Shown in pieces: positions 8,063 through 16,623 of a DNA stretch of 64,000 bases. A model generated the notes under the pieces. It had not been told where the DNA came from, did no database searches, and worked only from the letters and a program-made list of their open reading frames with translations. Each line of letters begins with the position of its first letter. The stretch's first letter is position 1. The position numbers and the translations under genes were made by a program. Source of the DNA: Planctomycetota bacterium (GTDB lineage: Bacteria > Planctomycetota > UBA1135 > JACQFD01); contig JACQFD010000014.1 in the NCBI GenBank assembly GCA_016200225.1, forward strand, positions 1 through 64,000, given 5' to 3'.

Positions 8063-10735
8063 ATGCCGTTCACCATCGCTCTGCTCGCCGCGTTCGCGTG
8101 TCCTCCGGCGCAAACACCCGCGCCCGCGCCCGCGGCCACTCCGCCCGCCGTCCATTTCGCGAAAGCGCGGCTCGTCGAAGCGGGCTGGCCCGATCTCTCG
8201 ACGATCGTCCTGCTCGCGGATTTGGATAATGATAAATTCGGCGATTTGATATCGATTAATTTAAACGATCGGGGAAATATCGAATTCGCGCGCAACGTGC
8301 GCGGCGGAAAATTCGGCGCCGGCGCGATCGGCGCCGCGATGCCCGAGGGGACGAAACTGGAGCCGCTGCAGGAGGTCGCGATCCGGCGCGCCGAGGGCAA
8401 GCGGCCCGAATTGTTATTAAAACGCGCCGACGGCGTGATTGTTCATTTTCAGGTTCCCGAAAGCGGCCCGTGCACGATTACTACAGAACTGCCGGCGTCG
8501 CGGCCGGCCGCGACGTCCGCTTCGCAAGAGGCGGCGTCCCAGCCTGCGGCGGGCCAGGCGCCCGCGAACGTTAATATTAATAACGACCGCGTTCTGTGGA
8601 CGAAAGGCGACGCCCGGATGCTCGGCGACTTCGACGGCGACGGCAAAATCGATGAAATTGTAGATTCTAAGTTAATGCTTGCCGCCGGCGGTCCTCCGAT
8701 CGACGTGCCGTTCCTTCGCGAACTTCCGCCGCATCCCAAAATCGTCGTCGGCGATTTTCAAGGCGACAAAAAAGATGATATATTAGTATTGCGCAACGAC
8801 GACGCGTGGCGCGTCGGGCGCGATGTGAATATTTACTTATCCTATCTCGATGCCGACACCGACTGGGACGGCGACGGGCTCGATAACAAAACCGAGGAAC
8901 AGCTCAAGACCGATCCGCTCGACGCCGACACCGACCACGACGGCCTCCTCGACGGCTGGGAGGTGCGCGGCGAGGGCTCCGTCGATCTTCCGCTTTTCGG
9001 CGCGTCGCCGACTCATAAAGACTGCGTCGTTTATTTACAACGCTACGACAATACGAATCCGACCGGCGTCAAAAACGACATCGCGCGCGCCGTCGATTAT
9101 TGGTCGAAACTGCCTGTTAAGAATCCCGACGGCCAAGCCGGAATTCATTTAATACCGATCTGGCTCGGTCCGTTGCCCGCGGCGGGCGGCGGCCGTCCGT
9201 GGTGGGAACTCGGAGAAGAGAATTTACCGATACCGGCGCGCGGCATCGCTCATTATATGGAAATCAACGGCGGCGGCGGCGGCCAGTCGTCCGAACTCGG
9301 CGACAAAGGCGGCTGCGGCGAAGGCGCGCTGTACGCGACGTTTTTACATGAATTCGGCCATCAAGTCGGACTCTCGCACGCGGGCGGACCGCTGCCCGGG
9401 ATGTGTCCCACCTATTCGTCGCTCATGAACTATGCGTATAGTTATGGATTCAACGACGATTACAATCAAATCCATTACAGTTCGGGCGATTTGTCGGCGT
9501 TGATTCTTAATAAAGCGAAACTCCGCGAGCGCGTCGACGTGCCGTACGATAAAATTAAGTTTCTCGCGAAGGGGCCGTGGAATCTCAAACTCAAGGCCGA
9601 CGGCGCGGGCACGTGGGTCGACTGGAACCGCAACGGACAATTCGACGAGGGCGTCGTCCGCGCGGACATCAGCGACACGTACGGCGTCGACGGCGGCGTG
9701 CGCCATCCGGCCGGCAAGACGATATTCGCGCCGGCGCTCGCGACGCACAAGGATGATTTATATCTATTCGGCGTCACGCGCGAAAAGAAATTGTTTATAA
9801 AGAAAAACCTCGACGAGGGAAAATGGGACGCGGAGATTCCGCTGCCGCAGGTCGAGCCCGCGGGCGATCCGTGGACGATCTCCGACGGCGCGAAATTGTA
9901 TTGTTTCATTCCGGTGAAGGACGGCGTCGCCGCGATGTCCGCGGCCGACGCGAAGGATTTTCCCGCGGCGCCCGCGGCCGTGCTTCCCGGGAGCGAAGGC
10001 TGCCAGATCTCTGCGTGCATGTTTCAAAAACGCCTGATCGTTTTATTGTGGCATTCGAAGGACGAGCCCGTGCGCTTCACCGAATTGGACGCCGACGGTA
10101 AATTTATAAATCCCAAGGAAATGACCGGCGTCGATTCTTACAATTGTCCGTCCGCCGTCGAAGATGTCAACAAAGGCAATCTCCTCCTGGCCACGACGTA
10201 CGTCGGCAAGGAAAACAACGCCGAGAAACGCCGCTGGCGCCTGCTGCGCGCCGCGCGCGCGGCCGACGGCGCGTTTTCTGTAGTTAACAAAACGTGGGTC
10301 GGCGGCGAAAACTCCGGCTGGGTCGGCAATACGCGGCCGATCATACTATTCGACTCGGGCGCGGACATGGGCCCGAACGGCCGCATTCACATCATGAGCG
10401 TCGGCTGGACGGATCCGCCGAATCACAACGGTTGTTTTTACGAGGCGATCTCGATCGGAGACGCGTCGCAGAACGACGGCTGGCGCCTGCGGCGTTTTTA
10501 TGATGAATGGACGACGTCGCGCTCCCCCATCGGCGCCTGTTGGTACAAAAACGACATTATGTTGGGTTTCCGCTGGTTCGGCAACGTCCACGGCGACGAC
10601 GACGATAATTTATTAGTATCGCATCACGCGCTCGGCATCACCGACGCCGACATGCGCGATTTCGACGATGTTACCGAAATCGCCGAATGCGGCCTCGCGC
10701 ATTCGATCCCGTGGCGCATGGGAACTGTGAAATAA
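8063..10735 (+). CDS. Secreted metzincin-type zinc metalloprotease with FG-GAP and calcium-binding repeats, 890 aa
   Basis: A leader (MPFTIALLAAFACPPAQTPA) is followed by a Pro/Ala spacer, an FG-GAP-like repeat (LADLDNDKFGDLISIN), a second one (LGDFDGDGKIDEIVD), and thrombospondin-3-type calcium repeats (DADTDWDGDGLDN, DADTDHDGLLDGWEV). The protease signature is HEFGHQVGLSH near residue 430, an HExxHxxGxxH zinc site. A Met-turn candidate follows (YSSLMNYAYSYGF). Further on, VDWNRNGQFDEG is another calcium-type motif, and the C-terminal half reads like a beta-propeller. It starts 50 bp after the aldolase on the same strand but is probably functionally separate. It may degrade extracellular protein or glycoprotein; the substrate is unknown. 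Confidence 0.85.
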   Translation: MPFTIALLAAFACPPAQTPAPAPAATPPAVHFAKARLVEAGWPDLSTIVLLADLDNDKFGDLISINLNDRGNIEFARNVRGGKFGAGAIGAAMPEGTKLEPLQEVAIRRAEGKRPELLLKRADGVIVHFQVPESGPCTITTELPASRPAATSASQEAASQPAAGQAPANVNINNDRVLWTKGDARMLGDFDGDGKIDEIVDSKLMLAAGGPPIDVPFLRELPPHPKIVVGDFQGDKKDDILVLRNDDAWRVGRDVNIYLSYLDADTDWDGDGLDNKTEEQLKTDPLDADTDHDGLLDGWEVRGEGSVDLPLFGASPTHKDCVVYLQRYDNTNPTGVKNDIARAVDYWSKLPVKNPDGQAGIHLIPIWLGPLPAAGGGRPWWELGEENLPIPARGIAHYMEINGGGGGQSSELGDKGGCGEGALYATFLHEFGHQVGLSHAGGPLPGMCPTYSSLMNYAYSYGFNDDYNQIHYSSGDLSALILNKAKLRERVDVPYDKIKFLAKGPWNLKLKADGAGTWVDWNRNGQFDEGVVRADISDTYGVDGGVRHPAGKTIFAPALATHKDDLYLFGVTREKKLFIKKNLDEGKWDAEIPLPQVEPAGDPWTISDGAKLYCFIPVKDGVAAMSAADAKDFPAAPAAVLPGSEGCQISACMFQKRLIVLLWHSKDEPVRFTELDADGKFINPKEMTGVDSYNCPSAVEDVNKGNLLLATTYVGKENNAEKRRWRLLRAARAADGAFSVVNKTWVGGENSGWVGNTRPIILFDSGADMGPNGRIHIMSVGWTDPPNHNGCFYEAISIGDASQNDGWRLRRFYDEWTTSRSPIGACWYKNDIMLGFRWFGNVHGDDDDNLLVSHHALGITDADMRDFDDVTEIAECGLAHSIPWRMGTVK

Positions 10736-10752
10736 CAGTTCCGAAAAATAAA

Positions 10753-12060
10753 CTATTCCTGCCGGAGCGATCGCAACAGATTTTCCATCAATTCGGCGCC
10801 CGGCGGCGCCTGGCTCTCCGGGTTTTTCGCGCTCCATTCGATCAATAACACTCGATCGCCGAGGTCGTGCGCGTGCACGCGCGACCAGACGCCGCTCTCC
10901 TCGTCGCGCGTCGCGATGTCGGCGTGTTTATCGGTAGTTTTCAGCGGTTCGATAATTTTCAGCCCCTTGGCCCCGCTGCTCAGCACGGACGCAACGCCCG
11001 CTTCCGGAATCGGCCGCACGCTGAGCGAAAGCGCGAGTTTATTTGGATATTTAATGATAATTTCGGCGTCGCCCCTCTCGAGCGCGTTTTCAGCGCCCTT
11101 CGGAATTTCGAGCGACCAGCCCGCCGCGCCGAGCGCCGCGAGTTGAATGCGCGCCGATTTCGCGATTCTTACTGTTTGTTCCGCGCCGAAATTCGAGCGA
11201 AAACCGGTCGACGCCATGCCCGGCGCGAACCAACCACCGACAATTGTAATGATAAAACTGAGGGGCACGAGCAAAAGCGCGATCCCTCCAAGCATGCTTA
11301 TGAACGGCGGCTCGGCGGTCGACGCCGCCGAACGGCGGATCGGCGGCGCGAGCAAAAATCCGAGCGCGAATCCGCCCGCGAATCCTCCGGCGTGCCCCTG
11401 CCACGAAACATTCGGGACCGAAACGGATAATATTACAATCAACAGGACGTTTTGTAATAATTGTTGTTTTACCATCTGTCCCCAGGCGCCGCCGACCCGG
11501 ACCCCGAGCGCGAGGCCGGCTCCGAGGAGGCCGCAAATCGCGCCCGACGCGCCGACGCACGCGGAATTCAACAAAATCACCGCGATGCTCGCGCTGATCG
11601 CCGATCCGACATAAATTATAGAGAATCGCGTGGAACCGAACTCGGATTCGATAAATTTACCGAGCGACCACAGCGAGAGCATGTTCAGGACAATATGCAA
11701 TAATCCGCCGTGCAAAAACGCGCACGTGAGCAGGCGCCAATACTCATGATCGATCTTGATCGACTCCGTATACAGAGCGCCCAGAAACGCGTTGACCTCG
11801 TTGCGCGCGCTCAAGAATCCCATCGCGCCCCCGCCTTCGAAGGCGGACGCGCCGGAGAGCGCGAGCCCCGCGATATATAATATAATATTCGCCCAAAATA
11901 ACATTTTCGTCACGCTGCGCCCCCGCAGGAGCGCGCGCACGCGCAACGCCGTCGAGCCGCCGATGCGCGTCGCGCCGCAGTGCGGGCACGAACGGTCGGC
12001 GGCCGAGATCAACCGGCTGCAGGAATCGCATACAACGGCGCGCGTTTCGTCTTCGGACAT
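10753..12060 (-). CDS. Rhomboid intramembrane serine protease with N-terminal zinc ribbon and extra C-terminal domain
   Basis: With the ATG at 12060 the protein has 435 aa. Residues 11-28 carry two CxxC pairs (CDSC and CPHC), a zinc-ribbon-like head. The rhomboid core follows: HGGLLHIVLNM (residues 117-127), the catalytic serine in GASGAICG (Ser172) and the partner histidine in WQGHAGG (His223), so it should be active. Another membrane segment (LLVPLSFIITIVGGWF) leads into a C-terminal domain of about 140 residues with no recognised family. An upstream in-frame ATG at 12093 is possible but lacks a ribosome-binding site and would abut the divergent gene. It converges on the metalloprotease gene with a 17-bp gap. 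Rhomboids cleave membrane proteins within the bilayer; the target is unknown. Confidence 0.88.
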   Translation of the reverse strand: MSEDETRAVVCDSCSRLISAADRSCPHCGATRIGGSTALRVRALLRGRSVTKMLFWANIILYIAGLALSGASAFEGGGAMGFLSARNEVNAFLGALYTESIKIDHEYWRLLTCAFLHGGLLHIVLNMLSLWSLGKFIESEFGSTRFSIIYVGSAISASIAVILLNSACVGASGAICGLLGAGLALGVRVGGAWGQMVKQQLLQNVLLIVILSVSVPNVSWQGHAGGFAGGFALGFLLAPPIRRSAASTAEPPFISMLGGIALLLVPLSFIITIVGGWFAPGMASTGFRSNFGAEQTVRIAKSARIQLAALGAAGWSLEIPKGAENALERGDAEIIIKYPNKLALSLSVRPIPEAGVASVLSSGAKGLKIIEPLKTTDKHADIATRDEESGVWSRVHAHDLGDRVLLIEWSAKNPESQAPPGAELMENLLRSLRQE

Positions 12061-12144
12061 CTGTAGTAATATGTCGCGGCGTTCCGCAACCATTTGGCTG
12101 GAAGATTGTTCTTTGCCGATATTACACTCAAGAGTCCCCGTCCA

Positions 12145-13590
12145 TTGCGCATCCTCCTCGTCCCCGCCGATTCGCGACCCGGCAACGCCGGCATGCCGCG
12201 CGCGCTTGCCGCCATCGCGGGGCACGAGGTTGTGCTGCCGCCGCACGAGACGATGGGCGCCATCGCGCGCCCCGCGAATCGCGACGCGCTGCTGCGGTTC
12301 ATCGCGGACGAGGCGCCACTCGCCGATTTAATAATAGTTTCGATCGACGCGCTCGTGCACGGCGGCGTCGAATTCGGCTGCGACGCGACGCTTACGCAAA
12401 AGGAGTCGCTCGACCGCCTCGCGCAACTCGCCGACGCGCTCGCGCCGCACGCGCCGCGCGCGCAGCTTTTTAGTTATATTACGCGCAACACGTATCCGGC
12501 CGCGTCGAGCCGCATCGCGGAGGCCTGCCGCGATTTCGCTCGCTACAATTCGCTCCGCGCGCACGCGCCCACGGACGAGAGCCGCAACGAGCGCGACGCG
12601 CTCGCGAAACGCATTCCCGACGGCTGGGCCGAAAACTACGATTTCGCGCGAAAACGAAATCATCAAATCCAGATGCGCGTCGCCGATTTAATCATAAATC
12701 GCGGATTCGCCCGCGCATGTTTTGTTACCGACGAAAGCGCGGCGTACGGGCCGGGCGACGCCGAGGAGGCCGAACTCCGCTCCCGCGCGCAGGCGGCGAA
12801 TTGTTTATTTCTTCCCGGCGACGCCGAGGCCGCGGCCATGCTCACGGCCGCCGCGATCCTCGAGGAGGAGGGGCATTTCTTTAAAATTAGCGTTCTGCTC
12901 TCCGACGCGCCCGGCATGGGGCGCCGTCCGCTGCGCGAACGCCATCCGTTTCGCGAGACGTTCCACGCGCACATGCGCGCGCTCGGACTCATGATCGAAC
13001 ACGGCGAGCCGGCGCTGGAGTTATATTTACATCCGCCCGCGCCGAATAGTTGCGATCTGTGGCTCAACCCGTCGCCCGCGCAGACGCTCGACCTCGCTCA
13101 ATTTGTAGATTTAATAGAAAAAAGCGTCGCCGCGAATCGCGTGGCCGTGCTCGCCGACTGCGGCCACAACAACGGCGCCGATCCGCAATTGATGAAAGAC
13201 CTGAGTCCGAAAGTCCTCGGGCGGCTCAGCGGTTTCGCGGCGCGCAGCACGGCATCGAACACGCTTTGCGCCGCGCTCGCGCATTGCTCCATGCTCGCGC
13301 TCGGCATCAAGACCGGTAAATTTAATGAAGACGAGGCGGCGCTCTGGACGCACACGCGGCTGCTCGAGGATTATTTATATCAAACGATCGCGCGCGGAGA
13401 ATTTATCAAACGATGCGCCGCCGAGCGCGTCGATCGTTATCATTTTGGCGCGCACACCGTGGAATTGAACGAAACGCTCGACGCGCGCCTGCACGAACTC
13501 GCCGCCGAATGCCTGCCATTTAAATTATCCCCGTTCCGCGCGTCGTTTCCCTGCGCGCGGCTCCACGAAATCGAGATCGATTGGAAATAA
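12145..13590 (+). CDS. DUF4127 family protein
   Basis: The body matches DUF4127: LRILLVPADSRPGNAGMPRA at the start, then IAGHEVVLPP, DLIIVSIDALVHGGVEFG and VLLSDAPGMGRRPL, ending about residue 480. No ATG lies near the conserved start. The frame opens with TTG at 12094, and a TTG at 12145 (LRILLVP) fits the family start better, so the true start is uncertain. No biochemical function is established for this family as far as I know; conserved Asp, Arg, His and Glu residues suggest an enzyme. It is divergent from the rhomboid gene. The stop codon is followed within a few bases by a structured repeat (13591-13785). Confidence 0.8.
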   Translation: MRILLVPADSRPGNAGMPRALAAIAGHEVVLPPHETMGAIARPANRDALLRFIADEAPLADLIIVSIDALVHGGVEFGCDATLTQKESLDRLAQLADALAPHAPRAQLFSYITRNTYPAASSRIAEACRDFARYNSLRAHAPTDESRNERDALAKRIPDGWAENYDFARKRNHQIQMRVADLIINRGFARACFVTDESAAYGPGDAEEAELRSRAQAANCLFLPGDAEAAAMLTAAAILEEEGHFFKISVLLSDAPGMGRRPLRERHPFRETFHAHMRALGLMIEHGEPALELYLHPPAPNSCDLWLNPSPAQTLDLAQFVDLIEKSVAANRVAVLADCGHNNGADPQLMKDLSPKVLGRLSGFAARSTASNTLCAALAHCSMLALGIKTGKFNEDEAALWTHTRLLEDYLYQTIARGEFIKRCAAERVDRYHFGAHTVELNETLDARLHELAAECLPFKLSPFRASFPCARLHEIEIDWK

Positions 13591-13785
13591 GCTCTGGCGC
13601 CGCATGGCGCTTGCGCTACGCGCGCGGCGTGCCCTGCGCGGGCGGCGAGTTGTGCACTCGATGGGTTGGGTCCGCGGCTCGGACAGGTGCTCGGCAATAG
13701 TAAGAAAGTCGGCCGCGACGCGGCCGACTTTCTTACTATTGCCTGCGCAACTCGCCGCGACCCAACCCATCGAGCGCACAGCGGG
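13591..13785 (+). repeat. Structured composite repeat, family 1, copy 1
   Basis: Starts right after the DUF4127 stop with GCTCTGGCGCCGC and TGGCGCTTGCGCT, shared with copies at 15918 and (reversed) 35960. A nested palindrome follows. Outer arms are 13652-13672 and 13759-13779 (20 of 21 positions pair). Inner arms are 13694-13716 and 13720-13742 (23 of 23 pair, 3-base loop). Between them lie unpaired segments (GCTCGGACAGGTGCTCG and CCTGCGCAACTCGCCGCG) resembling those of the other copies, whereas the stems themselves differ. It could form a cruciform or an RNA three-stem structure. Confidence 0.75.
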
Positions 13786-13807
13786 GGGATAGTAAAGATT
13801 ACAAGCG

Positions 13808-13833
13808 GCAAAAAGGGAACTCCCCTTTTTTGC
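13808..13833 (-). terminator. Bidirectional Rho-independent-type terminator
   Basis: The hairpin has arms GCAAAAAGGG (13808-13817) and CCCCTTTTTTGC (13822-13833) with a 4-base loop, so a T-run follows the stem on either strand. It lies just past the reverse-strand stop at 13842 and can also stop forward transcription from the DUF4127 gene. Confidence 0.7.
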
Positions 13834-13841
13834 TTTCTTTC

Positions 13842-15722
13842 TTAGTGAATTTCGATCTCGATAATGTTTGAAAGCGATCCGCCGCTCGGCGCATTGGCTA
13901 GATGCGTCCACGATTGTACATAAAACTTGACTCCAAGGAGTTGCGGGTCACTTGGAATAGTAAATGAAAAACCGCCCATTCCGAGTGAATCGAGTGAAAA
14001 CGACGCTACCGGGAAAATAGGATCGGCGATTTGTTTAATTCCGCCAAATGTTGGAAATGGTTCCCACGTCAGCCCGACGCTGGCGTACAGTTCTGTAACA
14101 TAGCTGGACGCTCCGCAACCCTGTACGGTTACTAACGATCCAAGCGTCGCGTCGCCCAGCATCCGAAGACCCGTTTCGACCGCCTTGAAATGAGTCTTCA
14201 AAGTTGGGTTTAATACAATTTGTCGGATACCCGACGGCCACGCGATTTCAATGCGATCCATCGCAGTTTCCATTCCGACTCCGAAATGTTGCGTCGGGCT
14301 GTCGGTATTTGAGAATCCCTTTCCCGCGGCCAGATATCGATACACGCTGCGCCCGGTCGAAGTGATCGCGACGCTTCTGGCGCCGACTGCCGAGCGATTG
14401 GAAATCACGCCGACAAGATCCATTTCGATCCAACTATTCTGGTTTCCCTGATTCTGCCATAGGAAATTGTTTTCCTGCATTGTCGGCGGATTGCTCTCGG
14501 GACCTCCGTTGTTCATATACATATCCAGAAACCCGTCATTATTATAGTCGCCGAACGCGGAACCGTGCGAGTGAGTCTTCCCCTCGACCCAGATGCCGCT
14601 CGCGCTCGAAACATCGGTTGCCGTGAATCCGCCCGCCGCGCTCGGCGTGATCATATACAAACGCGCCCAATCTTCACCGTTCGCGTGCGGACTGCCAGTA
14701 CCAATGAATATATCAGGATATCCATCGCCGTCGAGGTCGCCGGTATTGTGGCCCATGTCGGTGTGGGTTCCGATTCCGCTCGCCGCGCTCACATTTGTAA
14801 ATGTTCCATTCCCGTTATTCTTAAAGAGCTCGCTGGTCCCGAGGGGAAGCGGGTAATGCTTCGCGACGTAAATGTCCATCCAACCATCGTTGTCGAAATC
14901 TTCAAATACGATTCCGAAGTTATAGGTTGAATTGGGAGACGTCACGCCGATGGCCGTCGCGACCTCCGAAAAACCACCAATTCCATTATTTTTATAGACT
15001 ATATTTTCGCCCTTTGTGTTTGAAGCGCCAAGTTCCGTGAAACCATCATTATTTATATCTCCCGAACCGCAAAACCGAAAATCGCCGAGTTGAGTGATAC
15101 CCGCGGCCGGCGCGACGTCGCTGAATGTCAGTCCGCCGTTGTTTCGATAAAGATTGCACGTTTGCATCGCGGATCCAATCATTGCGTGAGATATGAAAAT
15201 ATCCAAATCGCCGTCCAAATCGTAATCGACCACAGTCCCGCCAACGCCGGACGCCGAGAGGCCGCAAAGATCGCCGGTCGCGGCACTGATGTCCGTTAGT
15301 ATTCCGTTGCTATTAATATCGTTCCGCAGAAATTGGCATTTCTCAACGGAGTGAAATCCGCCATTTATAAACAATACGTCGTTGTCTCCATCATTGTCAA
15401 AATCCGCCGCGAGGACTCCGTATGTGTGCCGGTTGTCGACGGCATAATTCCATGTCTGATTTGCATAACTAAACGAATGGCCGGATGTTTGCCGGTAAAA
15501 AACATTATTCATCACCGAATCCGCACAAATCAAGTCGAGAAGGCCGTCGCCATCCAGGTCGATCATGCCCGCGGCGCGGCCGAGTCCGAAATTATCAACT
15601 CCCGCGGATTTTGCTTTATTTTTGAACGTGACGGGTGGAGTTCCCGATTGCGGATAAGCGCGGAACGAAATGGACGCCGCAGCGGTGACCGAAAACACGA
15701 CAATCTTTAAGAATGATCTCAT
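13842..15722 (-). CDS. Secreted FG-GAP / ASPIC-UnbV (CRTAC1-like) protein, 626 aa
   Basis: AAGGAGG lies 9 bases upstream of the ATG at 15722 and fixes this start, although the frame extends to 15785. A leader (MRSFLKIVVFSVTAAASISF) precedes repeated calcium-binding FG-GAP motifs (IDLDGDGLLDLI, ADFDNDGDNDVLF, VDYDLDGDLDIFI, EDFDNDGWMDIYV, GDLDGDGYPDIFI, GDYNNDGFLDMYM) forming an integrin-like propeller. An ASPIC/UnbV domain follows (NRSAVGARSVAITSTGRSVY, FGVGMETAMDRIEIAWPSGI). The last 110 residues (from LGDATLGSLVTVQGCG, with IPSDPQLLGVKFYVQSW) are a divergent form of the C-terminal module found on other secreted proteins here. Likely extracellular or surface-bound; function unknown. Confidence 0.9.
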   Translation of the reverse strand: MRSFLKIVVFSVTAAASISFRAYPQSGTPPVTFKNKAKSAGVDNFGLGRAAGMIDLDGDGLLDLICADSVMNNVFYRQTSGHSFSYANQTWNYAVDNRHTYGVLAADFDNDGDNDVLFINGGFHSVEKCQFLRNDINSNGILTDISAATGDLCGLSASGVGGTVVDYDLDGDLDIFISHAMIGSAMQTCNLYRNNGGLTFSDVAPAAGITQLGDFRFCGSGDINNDGFTELGASNTKGENIVYKNNGIGGFSEVATAIGVTSPNSTYNFGIVFEDFDNDGWMDIYVAKHYPLPLGTSELFKNNGNGTFTNVSAASGIGTHTDMGHNTGDLDGDGYPDIFIGTGSPHANGEDWARLYMITPSAAGGFTATDVSSASGIWVEGKTHSHGSAFGDYNNDGFLDMYMNNGGPESNPPTMQENNFLWQNQGNQNSWIEMDLVGVISNRSAVGARSVAITSTGRSVYRYLAAGKGFSNTDSPTQHFGVGMETAMDRIEIAWPSGIRQIVLNPTLKTHFKAVETGLRMLGDATLGSLVTVQGCGASSYVTELYASVGLTWEPFPTFGGIKQIADPIFPVASFSLDSLGMGGFSFTIPSDPQLLGVKFYVQSWTHLANAPSGGSLSNIIEIEIH

Positions 15723-15917
15723 GGGGACGCGCCTCCTTGGCGCTTGGGTCGTCGTAAACGAAACAGTCGCCGTCCCTCGCAGCAATTGGCATTCCGCACA
15801 TTTACAATTGTGGATTGATAATAATCACACGGCGCCCGATTGACGACAATCAATAAAATACAACGACACGGATACGATTAGAATCGGGCCGCTCAGATTG
15901 GCCGGCGCAAGAGGCGC

Positions 15918-16156
15918 GCTCTGGCGCCGCATGTCGCTTGCGCTCCGACGCCGCTGGGCGTTCTTCGCTCGCGCCGCGGGGCGCATTCACTTTCGTCAAT
16001 AATTATTATTTATTATTTTTTTTATAATATTTAATATATTTCTACGATCGCCGGCAGTGGTTCCGGCGCTCAAACAAGTCCTCGCCGACGATGGCGGCGC
16101 TGCGCGCCGCCATCCCTCGGCTGCGGAACTCGCGCGGAACCACTGCCGACGATCGT
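15918..16156 (+). repeat. Structured composite repeat, family 1, copy 2
   Basis: Lies in the 900-bp gap 15723-16623, which has no convincing gene. GCTCTGGCGCCGC at 15918 is followed by a GC-rich module and an AT-only linker (about 15999-16043), then a palindrome at 16044-16156. The outer arms begin ACGATCGCCGGCAGTGGTTC and end GGAACCACTGCCGACGATCG; the inner hairpin is ATGGCGGCG/CGCCGCCAT. Unpaired flanks (GCGCTCAAACAAGTCCTCG and CGGCTGCGGAACTCGCGCGG) match the other copies. The segment 15723-15917 holds nothing recognised beyond a presumed promoter for the gene at 15722. Confidence 0.75.
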
Positions 16157-16196
16157 TGGGGATTTGGGGGTTTGGGGATTTGGGATCTGTTGCTTG

Positions 16197-16474
16197 TGTC
16201 AAGTGGCCGGGATCGATGACCGCGAGGCGGTCGCGCGACGCGCGTGTGGCCGCGCTTGCGCGGGCACGCGCGCGCCGCGACGGCCGAGCAGCCGCGTTTT
16301 TATTAGTGACGTGCTATCGTTAGTACTAGCGGGCGGCGGGTCCGTGGCGCTAGACAGCGGCGGCGAAGGCGACGCCCCGTCGCGTCGAACGTGTGGTTAA
16401 CGCTGGCGGGTTGGTCGCGACAGGGCGTGGCCGGAGCTTCGCCGCTGCGCCGCGCCGCGGAGCCCGCCGCACGC
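16197..16474 (+). repeat. Structured composite repeat, family 2 (module C forward, module B reverse)
   Basis: Module C (16197 to about 16303) starts TGTCAAGTGGCCGGGATC and contains GCGAGGCGGTCGCG, a variable hairpin, and CGCGCCGCGACGGCCGAG. After an AT-richer spacer with GTTAG motifs, module B (16329-16474) begins CGGGCGGCGGGTCCGTGGCG and ends CGCCGCGGAGCCCGCCGC. B is in inverted orientation relative to the copies at 33235, 34984 and 43454. No ORF is supported inside. Confidence 0.7.
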
Positions 16475-16528
16475 CTCGGCCTATTTGATATTACTCCTAA
16501 TCGATAATCATGCTGACCTGACACATGG

Positions 16529-16557
16529 GGCGAGCGCGCCGCGGAGCCCGCCGCACG
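16529..16557 (-). repeat. Short form of the module-B terminal arm
   Basis: This unit (GGCGAGCGCGCCGCGGAGCC, then CGCCGCA) is the reverse complement of the short units at 43283 and 43370. Like them it sits among ATCAAT/ATTGAT-rich flanks. It ends about 70 bp before the stop of the gene at 16624. Confidence 0.55.
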
Positions 16558-16623
16558 CTTTGGTCTAAATATCAATCACTCCATTGATAATTACACATCA
16601 TTGGGCCGGCCTCTATTCAGTCT

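Noticed and set aside
16310..16330. GTTAG-type motifs in the repeat spacers suggested integron attC sites
   Set aside because: No integrase, no gene cassettes between copies and no matching pair of inner and outer core sites; the modules occur in opposite orientations.
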